In this document: piece by piece, positions 9,654-18,153 of the stretch
Layout of the letters: each line of letters starts with the position of its first letter
Position numbering within the stretch: position 1 is the stretch's first letter
NCBI RefSeq assembly: GCF_004358025.1
Contig: NZ_SMTL01000003.1
Coordinates: forward strand, 186,001-250,000
Length of the DNA: 64,000 bases
Origin: Rhizobium deserti
GTDB lineage: Bacteria > Pseudomonadota > Alphaproteobacteria > Rhizobiales > Rhizobiaceae
Reading direction: 5' to 3'
Position numbers and translations under genes: made by a program
Notes under the pieces: generated by a model
What the model saw: only the letters and a program-made list of their open reading frames with translations
The model's database searches: none
What the model was told of the DNA's origin: nothing

Positions 9654-10050
9654 TGAGAACCTGTTCGCCGTCTTCCTTGGTGAACGGGCCTTTGTGGGTG
9701 TCAGGCAGGATGTCGAGAACCGCTTCCGACGGCCGCGACAGCCGCGTGCCCATGGGCGTCACCACGAACGGCCGGTTGATCAGGATCGGGTCCTTGAGCA
9801 TGGCGTCGATCAGCTGGTCGTCTGTTAGATCCGGGTTATCGAGGCCGAGTTCGGCGTAAGGGGTGCCCTTCTCGCGAATGGCTTCCCGCACGGTCAGCCC
9901 GGCGTCAGTGATCATTTTGACCAGTTGCTCGCGGCTGGGCGGGGTCTGCAGGTATTCGATGACGGTGGGTTCGATGCCGGCATTGCGGATCAGCTCCAGC
10001 GTGTTGCGCGAGGTGCCGCAGGCGGGGTTATGATAGATGGTGACGTCCAT
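9628..10050 (-). CDS. arsC: Arsenate reductase, glutaredoxin-coupled
   Basis: Reduces arsenate to arsenite using glutathione and glutaredoxin, supplying the substrate for the Acr3 pump. The catalytic cysteine is C11 in [10 protein letters not shown], the ArsC (E. coli R773 type) signature. The arginines that bind the oxyanion are in [15 protein letters not shown]. Length (140 residues) is normal. It starts 4 bases after acr3. It is not of the low-molecular-weight phosphatase type; that fold occurs separately at 18154-18633. Confidence 0.95.
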   Translation of the reverse strand: MDVTIYHNPACGTSRNTLELIRNAGIEPTVIEYLQTPPSREQLVKMITDAGLTVREAIREKGTPYAELGLDNPDLTDDQLIDAMLKDPILINRPFVVTPMGTRLSRPSEAVLDILPDTHKGPFTKEDGEQVLNAKGKRLV

Positions 10051-10054
10051 GGTG

Positions 10055-11095
10055 TTAGACCCTCTTGATGGTGGTGGCGTTGGTCCGGACGGCGGCGCTG
10101 CGCTCGTACCAGCCCTTGCTGCGGTTGACGATCCAGACCACCGACAGCATCACCGGCACCTCGATGAGGACGCCGACGACGGTCGCGAGTGCCGCTCCTG
10201 AATTGAAACCGAACAGGCTGATGGCAGCCGCCACCGCCAGCTCGAAGAAGTTGGAAGCGCCGATCAGCGCCGATGGACCGGCGACGCAATGCTCCTCACC
10301 GGTGGCCCGGTTGAGCAGGTAGGCGAGACCGGAGTTGAAGTAGACCTGGATCAAAATCGGCACGGCCAGCAGGGCAATCACGGTCGGCTGGGCAATGATC
10401 TGCTCGCCCTGGAAGCCGAACAGCAGCACCAGTGTCGCCAGCAGCGCCAGCAGGGACACCGGCTGGAGCTTGGCGCCGAGTCGGTTGACGTCAGTCACGC
10501 GACGTAGGACCTGAGCGGCAATCACCGGCAGGACGATGTAGAGCACCACCGACAGGATCAGCGTGTCCCAGGGGACCGTGATGGCTGAGAGACCCAGCAG
10601 CAGGCCGACGATCGGCGCAAAGGCGACAACCATGATGGTGTCGTTAAGCGCCACCTGCGAGAGCGTGAAATGCGGCTCACCCTTGGTGAGATTCGACCAA
10701 ACGAAGACCATGGCGGTGCAGGGTGCGGCGGCGAGGATGATCAGGCCGGCAATGTAGGAATCGATCTGGTCGGCCGGCAGGTACGGCCGAAACAGGTAAC
10801 CCACGAACAGCCACCCCAGCAGCGCCATCGAGAACGGCTTCACCGCCCAGTTGATGAACAGGGTGACGCCGATCCCGCGCCAGTAGCGGCTGACCTGGGT
10901 AAGCGACGCGAAGTCGATCTTGAGCAGCATGGGAATGATCATCAGCCAGATGAGCACCGCGACCGGCAGGTTGACCTTGGCAACTTCGGCCGTGCCGATC
11001 GCCTGGAAGACGCCCGGCATGACATGACCAAGCGCGACACCAACGATGATGCACAGAAATACCCAGACGGTCAGGTAGCGCTCAAAAGTGGACAT
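10055..11095 (-). CDS. acr3: Acr3-type arsenite efflux permease
   Basis: Inner-membrane carrier that expels arsenite using the proton gradient. The 346-residue protein has ten predicted helices. The invariant transport cysteine lies at C126 in LAAAPCTAMVFVWSNLTKG, and the second hallmark (ALNDTIMVVAFAPIVGLLLG) follows. This is the Acr3 family, not ArsB. The spacing to both neighbours is 4 bases, so it is the middle of the ars operon. Its substrate is produced by the adjacent arsC. Confidence 0.95.
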   Translation of the reverse strand: MSTFERYLTVWVFLCIIVGVALGHVMPGVFQAIGTAEVAKVNLPVAVLIWLMIIPMLLKIDFASLTQVSRYWRGIGVTLFINWAVKPFSMALLGWLFVGYLFRPYLPADQIDSYIAGLIILAAAPCTAMVFVWSNLTKGEPHFTLSQVALNDTIMVVAFAPIVGLLLGLSAITVPWDTLILSVVLYIVLPVIAAQVLRRVTDVNRLGAKLQPVSLLALLATLVLLFGFQGEQIIAQPTVIALLAVPILIQVYFNSGLAYLLNRATGEEHCVAGPSALIGASNFFELAVAAAISLFGFNSGAALATVVGVLIEVPVMLSVVWIVNRSKGWYERSAAVRTNATTIKRV

Positions 11096-11099
11096 GGCT

Positions 11100-11561
11100 T
11101 TACCCTTTGATTGTCTTGGAAAGCAGTGCGGCCGAAGCCGGGCACAGGCTTGCCGCCTGGCCGGTCGCTAGGATCGCATCCGGCGCCGCGGAGCGGTCGA
11201 TCCTAGAAAAGCCGAGGTGTTCAAAGAACGGGGCGGCGGACTCGGTCAGCAGGTAGACGGTGCGGACGCCGTCCGCTGCGGCCTGATCGAGCAGGCGACG
11301 TGTAATCACCTCGCCATTACCCTTGCCGCGCTGCGGCGGCAGAACGACCAACGAGCGCAGCAACGCGACCTCCCCGTACTGCTTCAGACCGCCAAAGCCT
11401 ACCGTCTCGCCGTAATGCGTGAACCGGAAGAAGCTACGCCCGTCCTCATCGAGATCATCGACCGGCAAGCTCGCGGCCTGCAGCGCCTCGCGCAGGCCAA
11501 CATCGGCTTGGCCGATCCGTTGCTGCTTCAGATCCCCAGGCTCGTTGACGGGCAGGATCAT
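11100..11561 (-). CDS. arsN2: ArsN2-type GNAT acetyltransferase
   Basis: A 153-residue GCN5-like N-acetyltransferase. The acetyl-CoA loop is LRSLVVLPPQRGKGNGEVI (the R/Q-x-x-G-x-G/A motif), followed by FFEHLGFSRIDR near the end. Proteins of this subtype sit in ars operons of proteobacteria and are annotated ArsN2. The related ArsN1 acetylates the herbicide and antibiotic arsinothricin; the substrate of ArsN2 is less certain. It overlaps the arsR stop by 4 bases and precedes acr3 by 4 bases. Confidence 0.85.
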   Translation of the reverse strand: MILPVNEPGDLKQQRIGQADVGLREALQAASLPVDDLDEDGRSFFRFTHYGETVGFGGLKQYGEVALLRSLVVLPPQRGKGNGEVITRRLLDQAAADGVRTVYLLTESAAPFFEHLGFSRIDRSAAPDAILATGQAASLCPASAALLSKTIKG

Positions 11562-11914
11562 TGCAGGCTCTCCTCCGGAGACGGGGCGCAGCAGGCGGCC
11601 ACTTCGGCGGCCGGTGCGCAGATTTCCGGGTGCCCGGCGCAGCAGTCTTCCATCAGGAAGCGGATCAATGCGCCCAGGCCCTCGTAATTGGCGGTGTAGA
11701 TGATCGAGCGGGATTCCCGCTGCTGGTTGATCAGCCCTGCCCTCTCCAGCTCCTTCAGGTGGAAGGAGACATTGGATGGCGAGACGCCGGCCTTCTCGGC
11801 GACGGCGCCGGCGGCCATGCCGTCGGGTCCTGCCACCACCAGCATGCGCACGATGTGCAGGCGGGTTTCCTGCGACAGTGCGGCGAATGACATGAGGGCT
11901 CGACCTTCTTCCAT
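11558..11914 (-). CDS. arsR: ArsR-type arsenite-responsive repressor
   Basis: Winged-helix repressor that leaves its operator when it binds As(III), heading the ars operon. The 118-residue reading from ATG 11914 (MEEGRALMSF) is preferred over the longer open frame, whose extra N-terminus is the hydrolase relic. The recognition helix is SPSNVSFHLKELERAG. The classical ELCVCDL metal site is absent; instead the C-terminus carries cysteines at 91, 92, 99, 108 and 109, resembling ArsR types that bind arsenite through C-terminal cysteines. A later in-frame ATG at 11893 is an alternative start. Confidence 0.93.
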   Translation of the reverse strand: MEEGRALMSFAALSQETRLHIVRMLVVAGPDGMAAGAVAEKAGVSPSNVSFHLKELERAGLINQQRESRSIIYTANYEGLGALIRFLMEDCCAGHPEICAPAAEVAACCAPSPEESLQ

Positions 11915-11960
11915 ATTTCTACAATCCTTGAAATGTTGAACTATTGGTAACTCATATGAA
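11915..11960 (-). promoter_or_regulatory. Probable ars promoter/operator region
   Basis: Directly upstream of arsR lies an AT-rich segment that reads, on the minus strand, TTCAACATTTCAAGGATTG followed by TAGAAAT. Its TTCAA and TTGTAGAA halves form an imperfect inverted repeat of the size ArsR dimers bind. No confident -35/-10 pair could be fixed. Autoregulation by ArsR is known for the family; this site is inference. Confidence 0.3.
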
Positions 11961-12004
11961 TGCGATCGACAAGCCCCTTTTTGGAATCCGACATCAGCCT
12001 GGGC

Positions 12005-12123
12005 CGCCTTCTGGAGGTCGCCGACGCTGCCCGCGACCTGCCTTGGTGTTTTCCTTAGACCGTCGGCCGGTGAGGCCAGGCTATCATGACACCGAGGTGA
12101 AGGCCGGTAGTTTACCGCGATGA
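12005..12123. repeat. Diverged ~115-bp repeat, copy A
   Basis: From CTGGAGGT (about 12012) to GGCCGGTAGTTTACCGCGATGA (ends 12123) this matches 16448-16552 in the same orientation, with long shared blocks such as CCCGCGACCT, GGCCGGTGA and AAGGCCGGTAGTTT and a few small gaps. The two copies bracket a 4.3-kb patchwork. No terminal inverted repeats or transposase were found, so the element type is open. Confidence 0.6.
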
Positions 12124-12125
12124 TC

Positions 12126-12460
12126 ACTTCAGCCCAGGTGTTCACGTGATCGAACGTCTGCAGCGTAACACCCAATATGGCCGGGGCAGTTTGCCTGCTT
12201 CCAACCGGCTTCATGCCGATGTCTGCCTCTCCTGCGACTACAAGCGTTGGTACAGAGATGCGTGCCACTGCCTCTGCTACGTCCCGCAGAACATGGCGAG
12301 ATCGCCTTTTTGCTTATATCGAAGGGGAGTCGATCGTCATCAGCCAAGCTGTATATTCTCGCTGCGTCGGGTCGCGATCGTGCCCTAGCCGGGTTTAGCG
12401 GTCGGATGCATTGATCCGCTCAAGTAGCTTTGCCATCATGTAGCCAGCGAAAGGCTCCAG
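12126..12460 (-). pseudogene. Relic of a second alpha/beta hydrolase gene (C-terminal part)
   Basis: On the minus strand the frame reads ISVPTLVVAGEADIGMKP, then VTLQTFDHVN, which parallels ISVPTLVLAGEADIVTKP and FLQTFGHVNH of the intact hydrolase at 14245-15396 (residues 306-346). The DNA similarity continues upstream through CGTCATCAGCCAAGCTGTAT and the ATTGATCC-GCTCAAGTA block up to about 12460, but the frame is broken several times and no start or nucleophile region remains. It is a degraded paralogous copy abutting repeat copy A. Confidence 0.7.
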
Positions 12461-12489
12461 CTTACGGTCCTCTGGGAAACTCCCGTGAC

Positions 12490-12876
12490 TCATCCATAAG
12501 CGCGATCAACCAAAGCCATGATGACCAGCCCAGTTGCTACGCCGGCTGTAAAGAGGCTCGATCCAAGAATAACACTCCTGGGTGACAGTCGTCGCCGCTT
12601 GGAGGCACCTGTATCGGCTTGATTGACGGCAGACGCTTCAAGCATGGTGTCTTCCTGGATCGGCTCCGGGAATGGTCGGGTCTCCCGCCCAGTCGGTAGT
12701 GCGACGTCCGAGACAGGGACATTGGCGACTGTCACCTGGCGAATATTATCTTCATCGTATCTCACGGTGAACTCTACGGCGCCATCTGACTGTAGCTTCG
12801 TGAGGACTCTTCGGGCTGCTTCGGCTTCATCCGCGCCTTCCACGAGCGACGTCTGGGTAACGAGGTAGTACGGCAT
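12490..12876 (-). CDS. Hypothetical protein with C-terminal membrane anchor
   Basis: 128 residues from ATG 12876 (MPYYLVTQTSLVEGADEAEAARRVL); ten more codons upstream are basic and unlikely. The first 80 residues look like a small alpha/beta domain with EFTVRYDEDNIRQVTVANVPV, followed by an acidic/Pro linker and the single membrane span RSVILGSSLFTAGVATGLVIMALV. It would be a tail-anchored cytoplasmic protein. I do not recognise the family. It is separated from its neighbours by long gaps, so it is probably transcribed alone. Confidence 0.55.
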   Translation of the reverse strand: MPYYLVTQTSLVEGADEAEAARRVLTKLQSDGAVEFTVRYDEDNIRQVTVANVPVSDVALPTGRETRPFPEPIQEDTMLEASAVNQADTGASKRRRLSPRSVILGSSLFTAGVATGLVIMALVDRAYG

Positions 12877-13076
12877 GCGGGACTTCTTTCTATTCGCGCG
12901 ATGCATTGTGATCGACCGGAACGACTTGGTCGGTCAAGGGACCGCAACCTTGAACACCCCTGCTCCTCTTACCAAATCATGTTCGACCCGCTGGTCCGGG
13001 CCCCTCTGGTGAATGTCTTCGGCGCTTTCACGATGTCGGACCTTAAACCGACAGATGCCGTGAACACGGGACCAGA

Positions 13077-13391
13077 ATGATGATCGCAAACATTGCTGCA
13101 TGGATTTTTACGCTGTTCGTTATCGATCCGCTGCATGCCGAGATGCGGCAACATCTCGATCGTGCAAACTTGCCGGTTGAGCTTGTGCAGCAGTCGCGCC
13201 AGTGCCTGACTAATGAGGTTCCACGCCTGATCGACAAGGCCGGCAATGAGCCGGGCTGGGCGGCGGCTATGACGGTCGGCATCTCGATTGGCTGGATATC
13301 ACCTGAGCAGCTGTTTGACGGGGCCGATCCGAGCTGCGGCGCGTTGCGCGGACTGATCAACCCACAGACGGCGCGCGAGGCGGAAGGTTGA
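13077..13391 (+). CDS. Hypothetical protein upstream of exoD
   Basis: 104 residues. It begins with a hydrophobic stretch (MMIANIAAWIFTLFVIDPLHAEM) that may be a signal peptide or anchor, followed by a region with RANLPVELVQQSRQCLTNEVPRLIDKAG. Its stop overlaps the TTG start of the exoD-like gene by 4 bases, so the two are translationally coupled and probably act in the same process. No known domain recognised; similar small proteins beside exoD are plausible in rhizobia, but this is from context only. Confidence 0.6.
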   Translation: MMIANIAAWIFTLFVIDPLHAEMRQHLDRANLPVELVQQSRQCLTNEVPRLIDKAGNEPGWAAAMTVGISIGWISPEQLFDGADPSCGALRGLINPQTAREAEG

Positions 13392-14011
13392 CCGTGGCAA
13401 AGCCCGACTACGAGCGCAAAACCAGCACGGCATCCACGATCTTCTCCCGTCTTGTGGCGGAGGCACGCAGCCGGGGCGGCTTGACGATCGCCGACGCCCT
13501 CGAGTTGATGGGAAGGTCCGGCTTCGGTTTCGTTATGCTGCTTCTGGCACTGCCGGCGTTGATCCCCATTCCCGGTCCTTTCGGAATGATATTCGGCTCA
13601 GCGCTTGCAATCGTTTCGCTCCAGTTTGCGGTGGGACTCGAATCCCTGTGGCTTCCGTCCCTGCTGGCCGATCGCCGCATATCGGCGAAGGCATTCGACG
13701 CATTGGAGCGGTATGCGTCGCCGCTGGTCCGACGGATCGAGCGTTTTGTTCGACCGGGTCGGATGAAGGCGTACGCCGGGCCGCGCATGCCTTACCTGCT
13801 TGCGCTTCCTATCTTCTGCCTTGCGGTCGCCGTCGCTCTGCCGATCCCGTTTGGAAACCTAGCCCCTGTCGCGGCACTCTGTGCTATCGCCGTTGGTTTG
13901 ATCGAGCGCGACGGGCTCGTGGTTCTTCTCGGCCTTGGCATGACACTCATCGCGCTTGCCATCACAGGAGCGCTCCTTTACATGATGGCTGGTGTTATCC
14001 CCTGGATTTAA
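13388..14011 (+). CDS. exoD: ExoD-family exopolysaccharide synthesis protein
   Basis: Inner-membrane protein of 207 residues. The family pattern LTIADALELMGRSGFGFVMLLLALPALIPIPGPFGMIFG is present at residues 38-77, followed by MPYLLALPIFCLAVAVALPIPFGN and two C-terminal helices. ExoD was first described in Sinorhizobium meliloti as needed for normal exopolysaccharide amount, alkali tolerance and nodule invasion; its molecular action is unknown. The start is taken as TTG 13388, overlapping the gene before it; GTG 13394 is an alternative. No exo biosynthesis cluster is adjacent, as is usual for this gene. Confidence 0.9.
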   Translation: MTVAKPDYERKTSTASTIFSRLVAEARSRGGLTIADALELMGRSGFGFVMLLLALPALIPIPGPFGMIFGSALAIVSLQFAVGLESLWLPSLLADRRISAKAFDALERYASPLVRRIERFVRPGRMKAYAGPRMPYLLALPIFCLAVAVALPIPFGNLAPVAALCAIAVGLIERDGLVVLLGLGMTLIALAITGALLYMMAGVIPWI

Positions 14012-14244
14012 GCTCGTCCTCGCGGACGCAAAAGTGCGGCTTCATCGGGGCTAACACGATGGGGCATAAGTCAGCCGCGTTCCTTGCAGTCCGCCCGGAT
14101 CTCCGCGGTGACTTCGAAGACGGCCACAATGCAAGGGCGATCAAACTGGACTGTCCGGTGAGACACGGATCGCGGACTCGTAACAAGCTGATGTATCGCT
14201 TTGAAGCAATTCAAACCGGCGACCGCGTTGCTCTAAGAAGAGAT

Positions 14245-15396
14245 CTAACGTTGCAGGGGGCTGGCCGCGGATGGTCTATGAGTGTGCTGCCGGAAAATCT
14301 TTGTCGCGAAGTCCCGAATTGCTACGTTATAGTCTTGCGACTTCTCGAGGAAGCCCATGTGGTTGACGTGGCCAAACGTCTGCAGGAACGCACCAGGCAC
14401 GGTTTGAGCAATGTGCCTGCTGGCATCGGGCTTGGTGACGATGTCTGCCTCTCCTGCCAGGACAAGCGTTGGTACAGAAATTGCTGCCAGTGTCTCTGTT
14501 GCACGCCACCGAAACATTGCAAGATCACCCCGCGCTTGCACAGATGGAGAGTTGGTCGTCATCAGCCAAGCTGTATGCTCTAGCTGGCTTCGCGTCACCA
14601 TCGTACCGTAACCAAGTCTCGCGGTGAGGTGCATTGATCCACTCAAGTAACTCTGCCACGACATCAGCCATGCCAGCGGCTTGAGAATGATCTGAAGCCA
14701 CATCATCGGCTCGATCAACGGCCATCGCAACAGGCGAAGCAGCGGGCTTAAGATGATCGTGCGCAGGGGGTTAGTGTAGGTCGTATTGACCAGCACCACG
14801 CCGGCAACCGCCTGCTTTTGCACATCAGGGTGATCCCGCAGGAGAGTTTGGATCGCCATGCCGCCGATACTGTGCCCTACCAGTAGGACAGGCTGCTGGA
14901 GGTGGCCCAAGAGGACCTGCAGGTTGTCAGCCATGTTTGACAGGCTCACCTGCTTGGCGCTTGATCTGCCGAGACCCGGGAGGTCCCAAGTCACAACACG
15001 GAAATCGCGCGACAAGTCGCGTACGCCATACTGCCAGACGCTATGATCGAGTGACCAACCATGCGTAAGAAGCATGGTCGGTGCGTTCGCCGGACCATCA
15101 ATAAAAACTTGTAGCCTCTCTCCATCGGCACCCGTGATGACTATGCCGTTCTCGTTACCTTTCCTCATGGGTGCGGTATCCGGCCGCGTCAATAAGAATA
15201 GAGTCGGCCACCTACCCAGGAACGACCAGGCCAGCAGAAGGCCGCCAACCCATAGTCTCCAAGCGTCACGATGCACTTCGAACGTGGCGTCAGGCCTTTG
15301 AACGACCTCGCCGCGATACCAGGTCCAGAATAAGTAGATCGAGATTATGAGAATGAGGGATGAGATAAGGGAGATTAGCGGGCGTAGCGGCGTCAT
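14245..15396 (-). CDS. Membrane-anchored alpha/beta hydrolase
   Basis: 383 residues. Two hydrophobic segments at residues 5-25 and 48-68 anchor the protein; the alpha/beta-hydrolase core follows, with the oxyanion HGW at 112-114, nucleophile elbow GHSIGG (S176), acid D318 in GEADIVTKP and H343 or H346 in FGHVNHMG. All catalytic elements are present, so it should be active on an ester or similar bond; the substrate cannot be told. A decayed copy of its 3' half lies 2 kb away at 12126-12460, so the gene was once duplicated. It is transcribed alone, convergent with exoD. Confidence 0.85.
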   Translation of the reverse strand: MTPLRPLISLISSLILIISIYLFWTWYRGEVVQRPDATFEVHRDAWRLWVGGLLLAWSFLGRWPTLFLLTRPDTAPMRKGNENGIVITGADGERLQVFIDGPANAPTMLLTHGWSLDHSVWQYGVRDLSRDFRVVTWDLPGLGRSSAKQVSLSNMADNLQVLLGHLQQPVLLVGHSIGGMAIQTLLRDHPDVQKQAVAGVVLVNTTYTNPLRTIILSPLLRLLRWPLIEPMMWLQIILKPLAWLMSWQSYLSGSMHLTARLGYGTMVTRSQLEHTAWLMTTNSPSVQARGDLAMFRWRATETLAAISVPTLVLAGEADIVTKPDASRHIAQTVPGAFLQTFGHVNHMGFLEKSQDYNVAIRDFATKIFRQHTHRPSAASPLQR

Positions 15397-15563
15397 CAGG
15401 TGCTCCAGATTTGCTACCCGAACCTGACGTCAAAGACAAAGTTCCTTCTCACGCTACCGACCAAACGTTCAGCGCTAGAAGCAATCCGGCATTGTAATCT
15501 GCACCAAAGGACGGAGCTTTAAATACCCGAAACCTGACACCCCCTGCGTTGCCTCCTTCCCCC

Positions 15564-15794
15564 TTAAGGGCTGCGTCGCCTTATACGATCATTTCGCTCG
15601 GCGATGGCTTCAGCAAGGTGCTGGCGATCTTCCAGCGAAAGAGTGGCCGCAAAGTTCAGAGCTTCTTCCTCTACCGCTGGCCGTACTTCGAAGTCAGCAC
15701 GACGGGCCTCGTCCAGCACAACCTTGAGAGCCGCCAGATCCAAGTGAGGAGCCTTGATGAGCTCGGCTGCTGTAGTGCGCACGCGCCGGGCCAC
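15564..15794 (-). CDS. Short ORF resembling the C-terminus of a periplasmic metal sensor
   Basis: A 76-codon frame starting at GTG 15794. The sequence LDLAALKVVLDEARRADFEVRPAVEEEALNFAATLSLEDRQHLAEAI is helical and recalls the last two helices of ZraP/CnrR-like periplasmic heavy-metal sensors, which end with a similar LSPEERxxLAE pattern. No signal peptide is encoded and an in-frame stop lies shortly upstream of GTG 15794, so if the likeness is real this is a 5'-truncated remnant. The surrounding 660 bases hold no other credible gene. Confidence 0.35.
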   Translation of the reverse strand: MARRVRTTAAELIKAPHLDLAALKVVLDEARRADFEVRPAVEEEALNFAATLSLEDRQHLAEAIAERNDRIRRRSP

Positions 15795-16065
15795 GACGTA
15801 GTGCTGAACATGCTCCCTGGTAGCGTCCAGCTTTACTTAAGCTGGTATCACCGCCATGCGCTTCTTCGCACTGAATGGTATCGAACTGCTGCGCCCCGGC
15901 TATCTGCTAAGGCTCTTCATGGCCTGCTTTACGGTGTGACAGGACTCCCCGCGTTGGTAGTAATTTTGCGGCAGTTGGCTCGAAGAGCTGCCTCCTTTTC
16001 GTGTATTGCTCAACACCTGCCCTGCAGGTAAGGAAGCCATTGAACGGACGCACTAGGAGTTAAAC

Positions 16066-16332
16066 TTGCAGGTCCTTGTAAGAGATAACAATGTTGATCA
16101 GGCTTTGCGGTTTCTGAAAAAGAAGCTGCAGCAGGAAGGCATGTTTCGGGAGATGCGACTTCGGGAGCACTACGAAAAGCCTTCGGAAAAACGTGCCCGC
16201 GAGAGAGCCGAAGGCATTCGCCGGACCCGCAAACTGGCCCAAAAAAAGCTGAACCGAGAGCTGGGTATTGTGACGGCGAAGAAACCCAAGGTCGCTCCCC
16301 GCCCAAAAGTATCTGCTCCGCCTACTCAGTGA
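16066..16332 (+). CDS. rpsU: 30S ribosomal protein S21
   Basis: 88 residues with the S21 core [47 protein letters not shown], which helps base-pair mRNA leaders to 16S rRNA. The start is TTG 16066, placed 6 bases after AGGAG; no ATG is available at the right place. The C-terminal tail ([20 protein letters not shown]) is longer and more Pro/Lys-rich than usual. Rhizobia often have several S21 copies; the patchwork around this one and its diverged sequence ([27 protein letters not shown]) suggest an accessory copy. Confidence 0.93.
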   Translation: MQVLVRDNNVDQALRFLKKKLQQEGMFREMRLREHYEKPSEKRARERAEGIRRTRKLAQKKLNRELGIVTAKKPKVAPRPKVSAPPTQ

Positions 16333-16437
16333 GCGATCGCAGGATCCCTGCAACCATGCCTGAACGCGAGGTCCGGGGGGGGTAACGAGGGCAAGGGTTG
16401 GTGCGGCCGCAGGCGTAGCCGAGGTTTGGGGCGGCGC

Positions 16438-16552
16438 CTGCTGGAGGTGCCGACGGTGCCCGCGACCTACCGCTGGTGTTTTTCATGACGGCCGGCCGGT
16501 GAAGCCGGGCTGTCATGCGAAAGAATTCAAGGCCGGTAGTTTGCCGCGATGA
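16438..16552. repeat. Diverged ~115-bp repeat, copy B
   Basis: Second copy of the repeat described at 12005-12123, same orientation, ending GGCCGGTAGTTTGCCGCGATGA. It lies just before the tRNA-Phe gene and marks the right edge of the 4.3-kb patchwork; beyond it the conserved housekeeping cluster begins. The rest of 16333-16712 shows no gene. Confidence 0.6.
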
Positions 16553-16712
16553 CCCCTAAGGCTAAGACTTCAGGCAAAAAATTTGACCAGCCCTTTCGCC
16601 CTCGGGCTTTCAGGCGAACGGTAGGTAAACGGTATAGACTTCAGAAACGCAACCACGACGAGACGATTCAGTTGACACTGCAGCCTCAACTCATTGATTT
16701 ACTGAGGACAAA

Positions 16713-16788
16713 TGGTGCCCGGAGGCGGATTTGAACCACCGACACGCGGATTTTCAATCCGCTGCTCTACCAACTGAGCTATCCGGGC
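16713..16788 (-). tRNA. tRNA-Phe (anticodon GAA)
   Basis: The minus strand folds as a 76-nt cloverleaf including an encoded CCA end: acceptor GCCCGGA/TCCGGGC, D-arm AGCTCAGTTGGTAGAGCA, anticodon loop ATTGAAAAT with GAA, and T-arm GGTGGTTCAAATCCGCC. It lies downstream of yacG, its usual place in Rhizobiaceae. Confidence 0.98.
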
Positions 16789-16953
16789 ATCGAGGCTTCG
16801 AGAAGCCTTCCGACACGAAGTCGGCGGGGGTATCTCCCCCGGAAGCGAGCGGGGTTATAACATCTTGTTCGTTCATGTCCAGCACCAGAACCGACTTTTT
16901 TGACAGGTTTGCGAAAATCACAAATTCATGAACAAAAACAGGTGCCGCCTGGG

Positions 16954-17166
16954 CTAATCATCCGGAAACTCAGCTTTGGTCTCATCTTCCGCCACGGGAA
17001 TGGCATAGGAGCCGGTCAGCCAGCGGGACAGATCCTGCGTCCGGCAGCGATCGGAACAGAAGGGATAATGGTCACGCAAGGACGGCCGGCCGCATTCGGG
17101 GCAAGGCCGCGTCTTTCTCAGCGGCTCGACCTTGCCGCCAGCTTTAATCGGTTGCGCCATGTTCAC
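16954..17166 (-). CDS. yacG: DNA gyrase inhibitor YacG, zinc-binding
   Basis: Small zinc protein that binds GyrB and inhibits DNA gyrase in E. coli. The four ligands are C22 and C25 (CPECGRP) and C37 and C41 (PFCSDRC), followed by the conserved DLSRWL. It has 70 residues from ATG 17166; an internal ATG two codons on is an alternative. The start overlaps the maf stop by 4 bases, as in other Rhizobiaceae, so the two are coupled. Confidence 0.93.
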   Translation of the reverse strand: MNMAQPIKAGGKVEPLRKTRPCPECGRPSLRDHYPFCSDRCRTQDLSRWLTGSYAIPVAEDETKAEFPDD

Positions 17167-17783
17167 CCCTCCGGCCAGGCGGACGCCACCTCAAAGCCTT
17201 CGCCCGCCAGCAGCGTCGTGACTTCGTAGAGCGGCAGGCCTACCACATTCGTGTAGGAGCCGACCAGTTTCTGCACGAACGCGCCGGCAATGCCCTGAAT
17301 CGCGTAGGCACCGGCCTTGCCCCGCCATTGGCCGGATGCCACATAATTCTCGATTTCGAGGGGCGAAAGGCGCTTGAAGCGAACCTTGGTCTGCACGACC
17401 TTCTGGCGGAACTGGCCGCCGGGGGTGACGAGACAGATGCCCGTATAAACCCAATGGCCGCGCCCCGACAGCAGATGCAGGGCCGCCGATGCTTCCTCGG
17501 TATATTCGGTCTTTTCGAGAATCCGGCGTCCGACCGCCACCACCGTGTCGGCAGACAGGATATAGCTGTGCCGCCAGGCAGGATCGAGGCGGATCGCGGC
17601 AAGCGCCGCTTCGGCCTTTTCGCTCGACAGCCGCCGCGCCAGCGAACGGGGATGTTCCGATTTTTTCGGCGCCTCGTCGATATCCATGGGCATCAACCGC
17701 GCCGGCGCGATGCCGGCCTGGTTGAGGAGGTCGAGACGGCGCGGAGAGCCGGAGGCCAGTATCAGCTTTTGTTCTTGCGCCAT
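17163..17783 (-). CDS. maf: Maf-like nucleoside triphosphate pyrophosphatase
   Basis: Maf proteins hydrolyse non-canonical or excess nucleoside triphosphates and have been linked to septum formation. The signature [18 protein letters not shown] is at residues 8-25 and the catalytic acid is in [16 protein letters not shown]. The C-terminal [10 protein letters not shown] and [14 protein letters not shown] motifs are complete; 206 residues is normal. It lies between infA and yacG in the conserved order and overlaps yacG by 4 bases. dTTP/UTP preference is usual for the subgroup but cannot be shown here. Confidence 0.95.
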   Translation of the reverse strand: MAQEQKLILASGSPRRLDLLNQAGIAPARLMPMDIDEAPKKSEHPRSLARRLSSEKAEAALAAIRLDPAWRHSYILSADTVVAVGRRILEKTEYTEEASAALHLLSGRGHWVYTGICLVTPGGQFRQKVVQTKVRFKRLSPLEIENYVASGQWRGKAGAYAIQGIAGAFVQKLVGSYTNVVGLPLYEVTTLLAGEGFEVASAWPEG

Positions 17784-17807
17784 GAGAGCCCGCCGCGGAT
17801 GAGGAGA

Positions 17808-18026
17808 TTACTTGAAGCGGTAGGTGATCCGGCCCTTGGTCAGGTCATAGGGCGTCATTTCAACCAGCACCTTGTCGCCGGCGAGAACACGGATACGGTT
17901 CTTGCGCATGCGGCCGGCGGTATGGGCGATAATTTCGTGTTCGTTTTCGAGCTTGACCCGGAATGTCGCGTTCGGCAGCAGTTCGGTAACGACGCCCGGA
18001 AACTCGAGGACTTCTTCTTTAGCCAT
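17808..18026 (-). CDS. infA: Translation initiation factor IF-1
   Basis: 72-residue S1-type OB-fold protein that binds the 30S A site during initiation. The sequence [47 protein letters not shown] is a full-length, typical alphaproteobacterial IF-1. It lies 127 bases after the phosphatase gene and 24 bases before maf, in the family's usual cluster. Confidence 0.98.
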   Translation of the reverse strand: MAKEEVLEFPGVVTELLPNATFRVKLENEHEIIAHTAGRMRKNRIRVLAGDKVLVEMTPYDLTKGRITYRFK

Positions 18027-18153
18027 CTAAGGGTTTTCTTCCTGTTTTGGGTGCTGGGCCAACGGATAAATTCGCCTGCCCGGAATTTTGCGCGGAAACT
18101 ACACAATCATGTCCGCTTTGTGAACCTCGCTTGAGAGCGATTGTAAATGTCTT

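Noticed and set aside
11558..12268. 236-codon version of ArsR
   Set aside because: The extra N-terminus is translated hydrolase relic and repeat; ATG 11914 gives a normal ArsR.
16549..16931. Two short frames around tRNA-Phe
   Set aside because: One runs into the tRNA and the other reads through it on the wrong strand; no ribosome sites.
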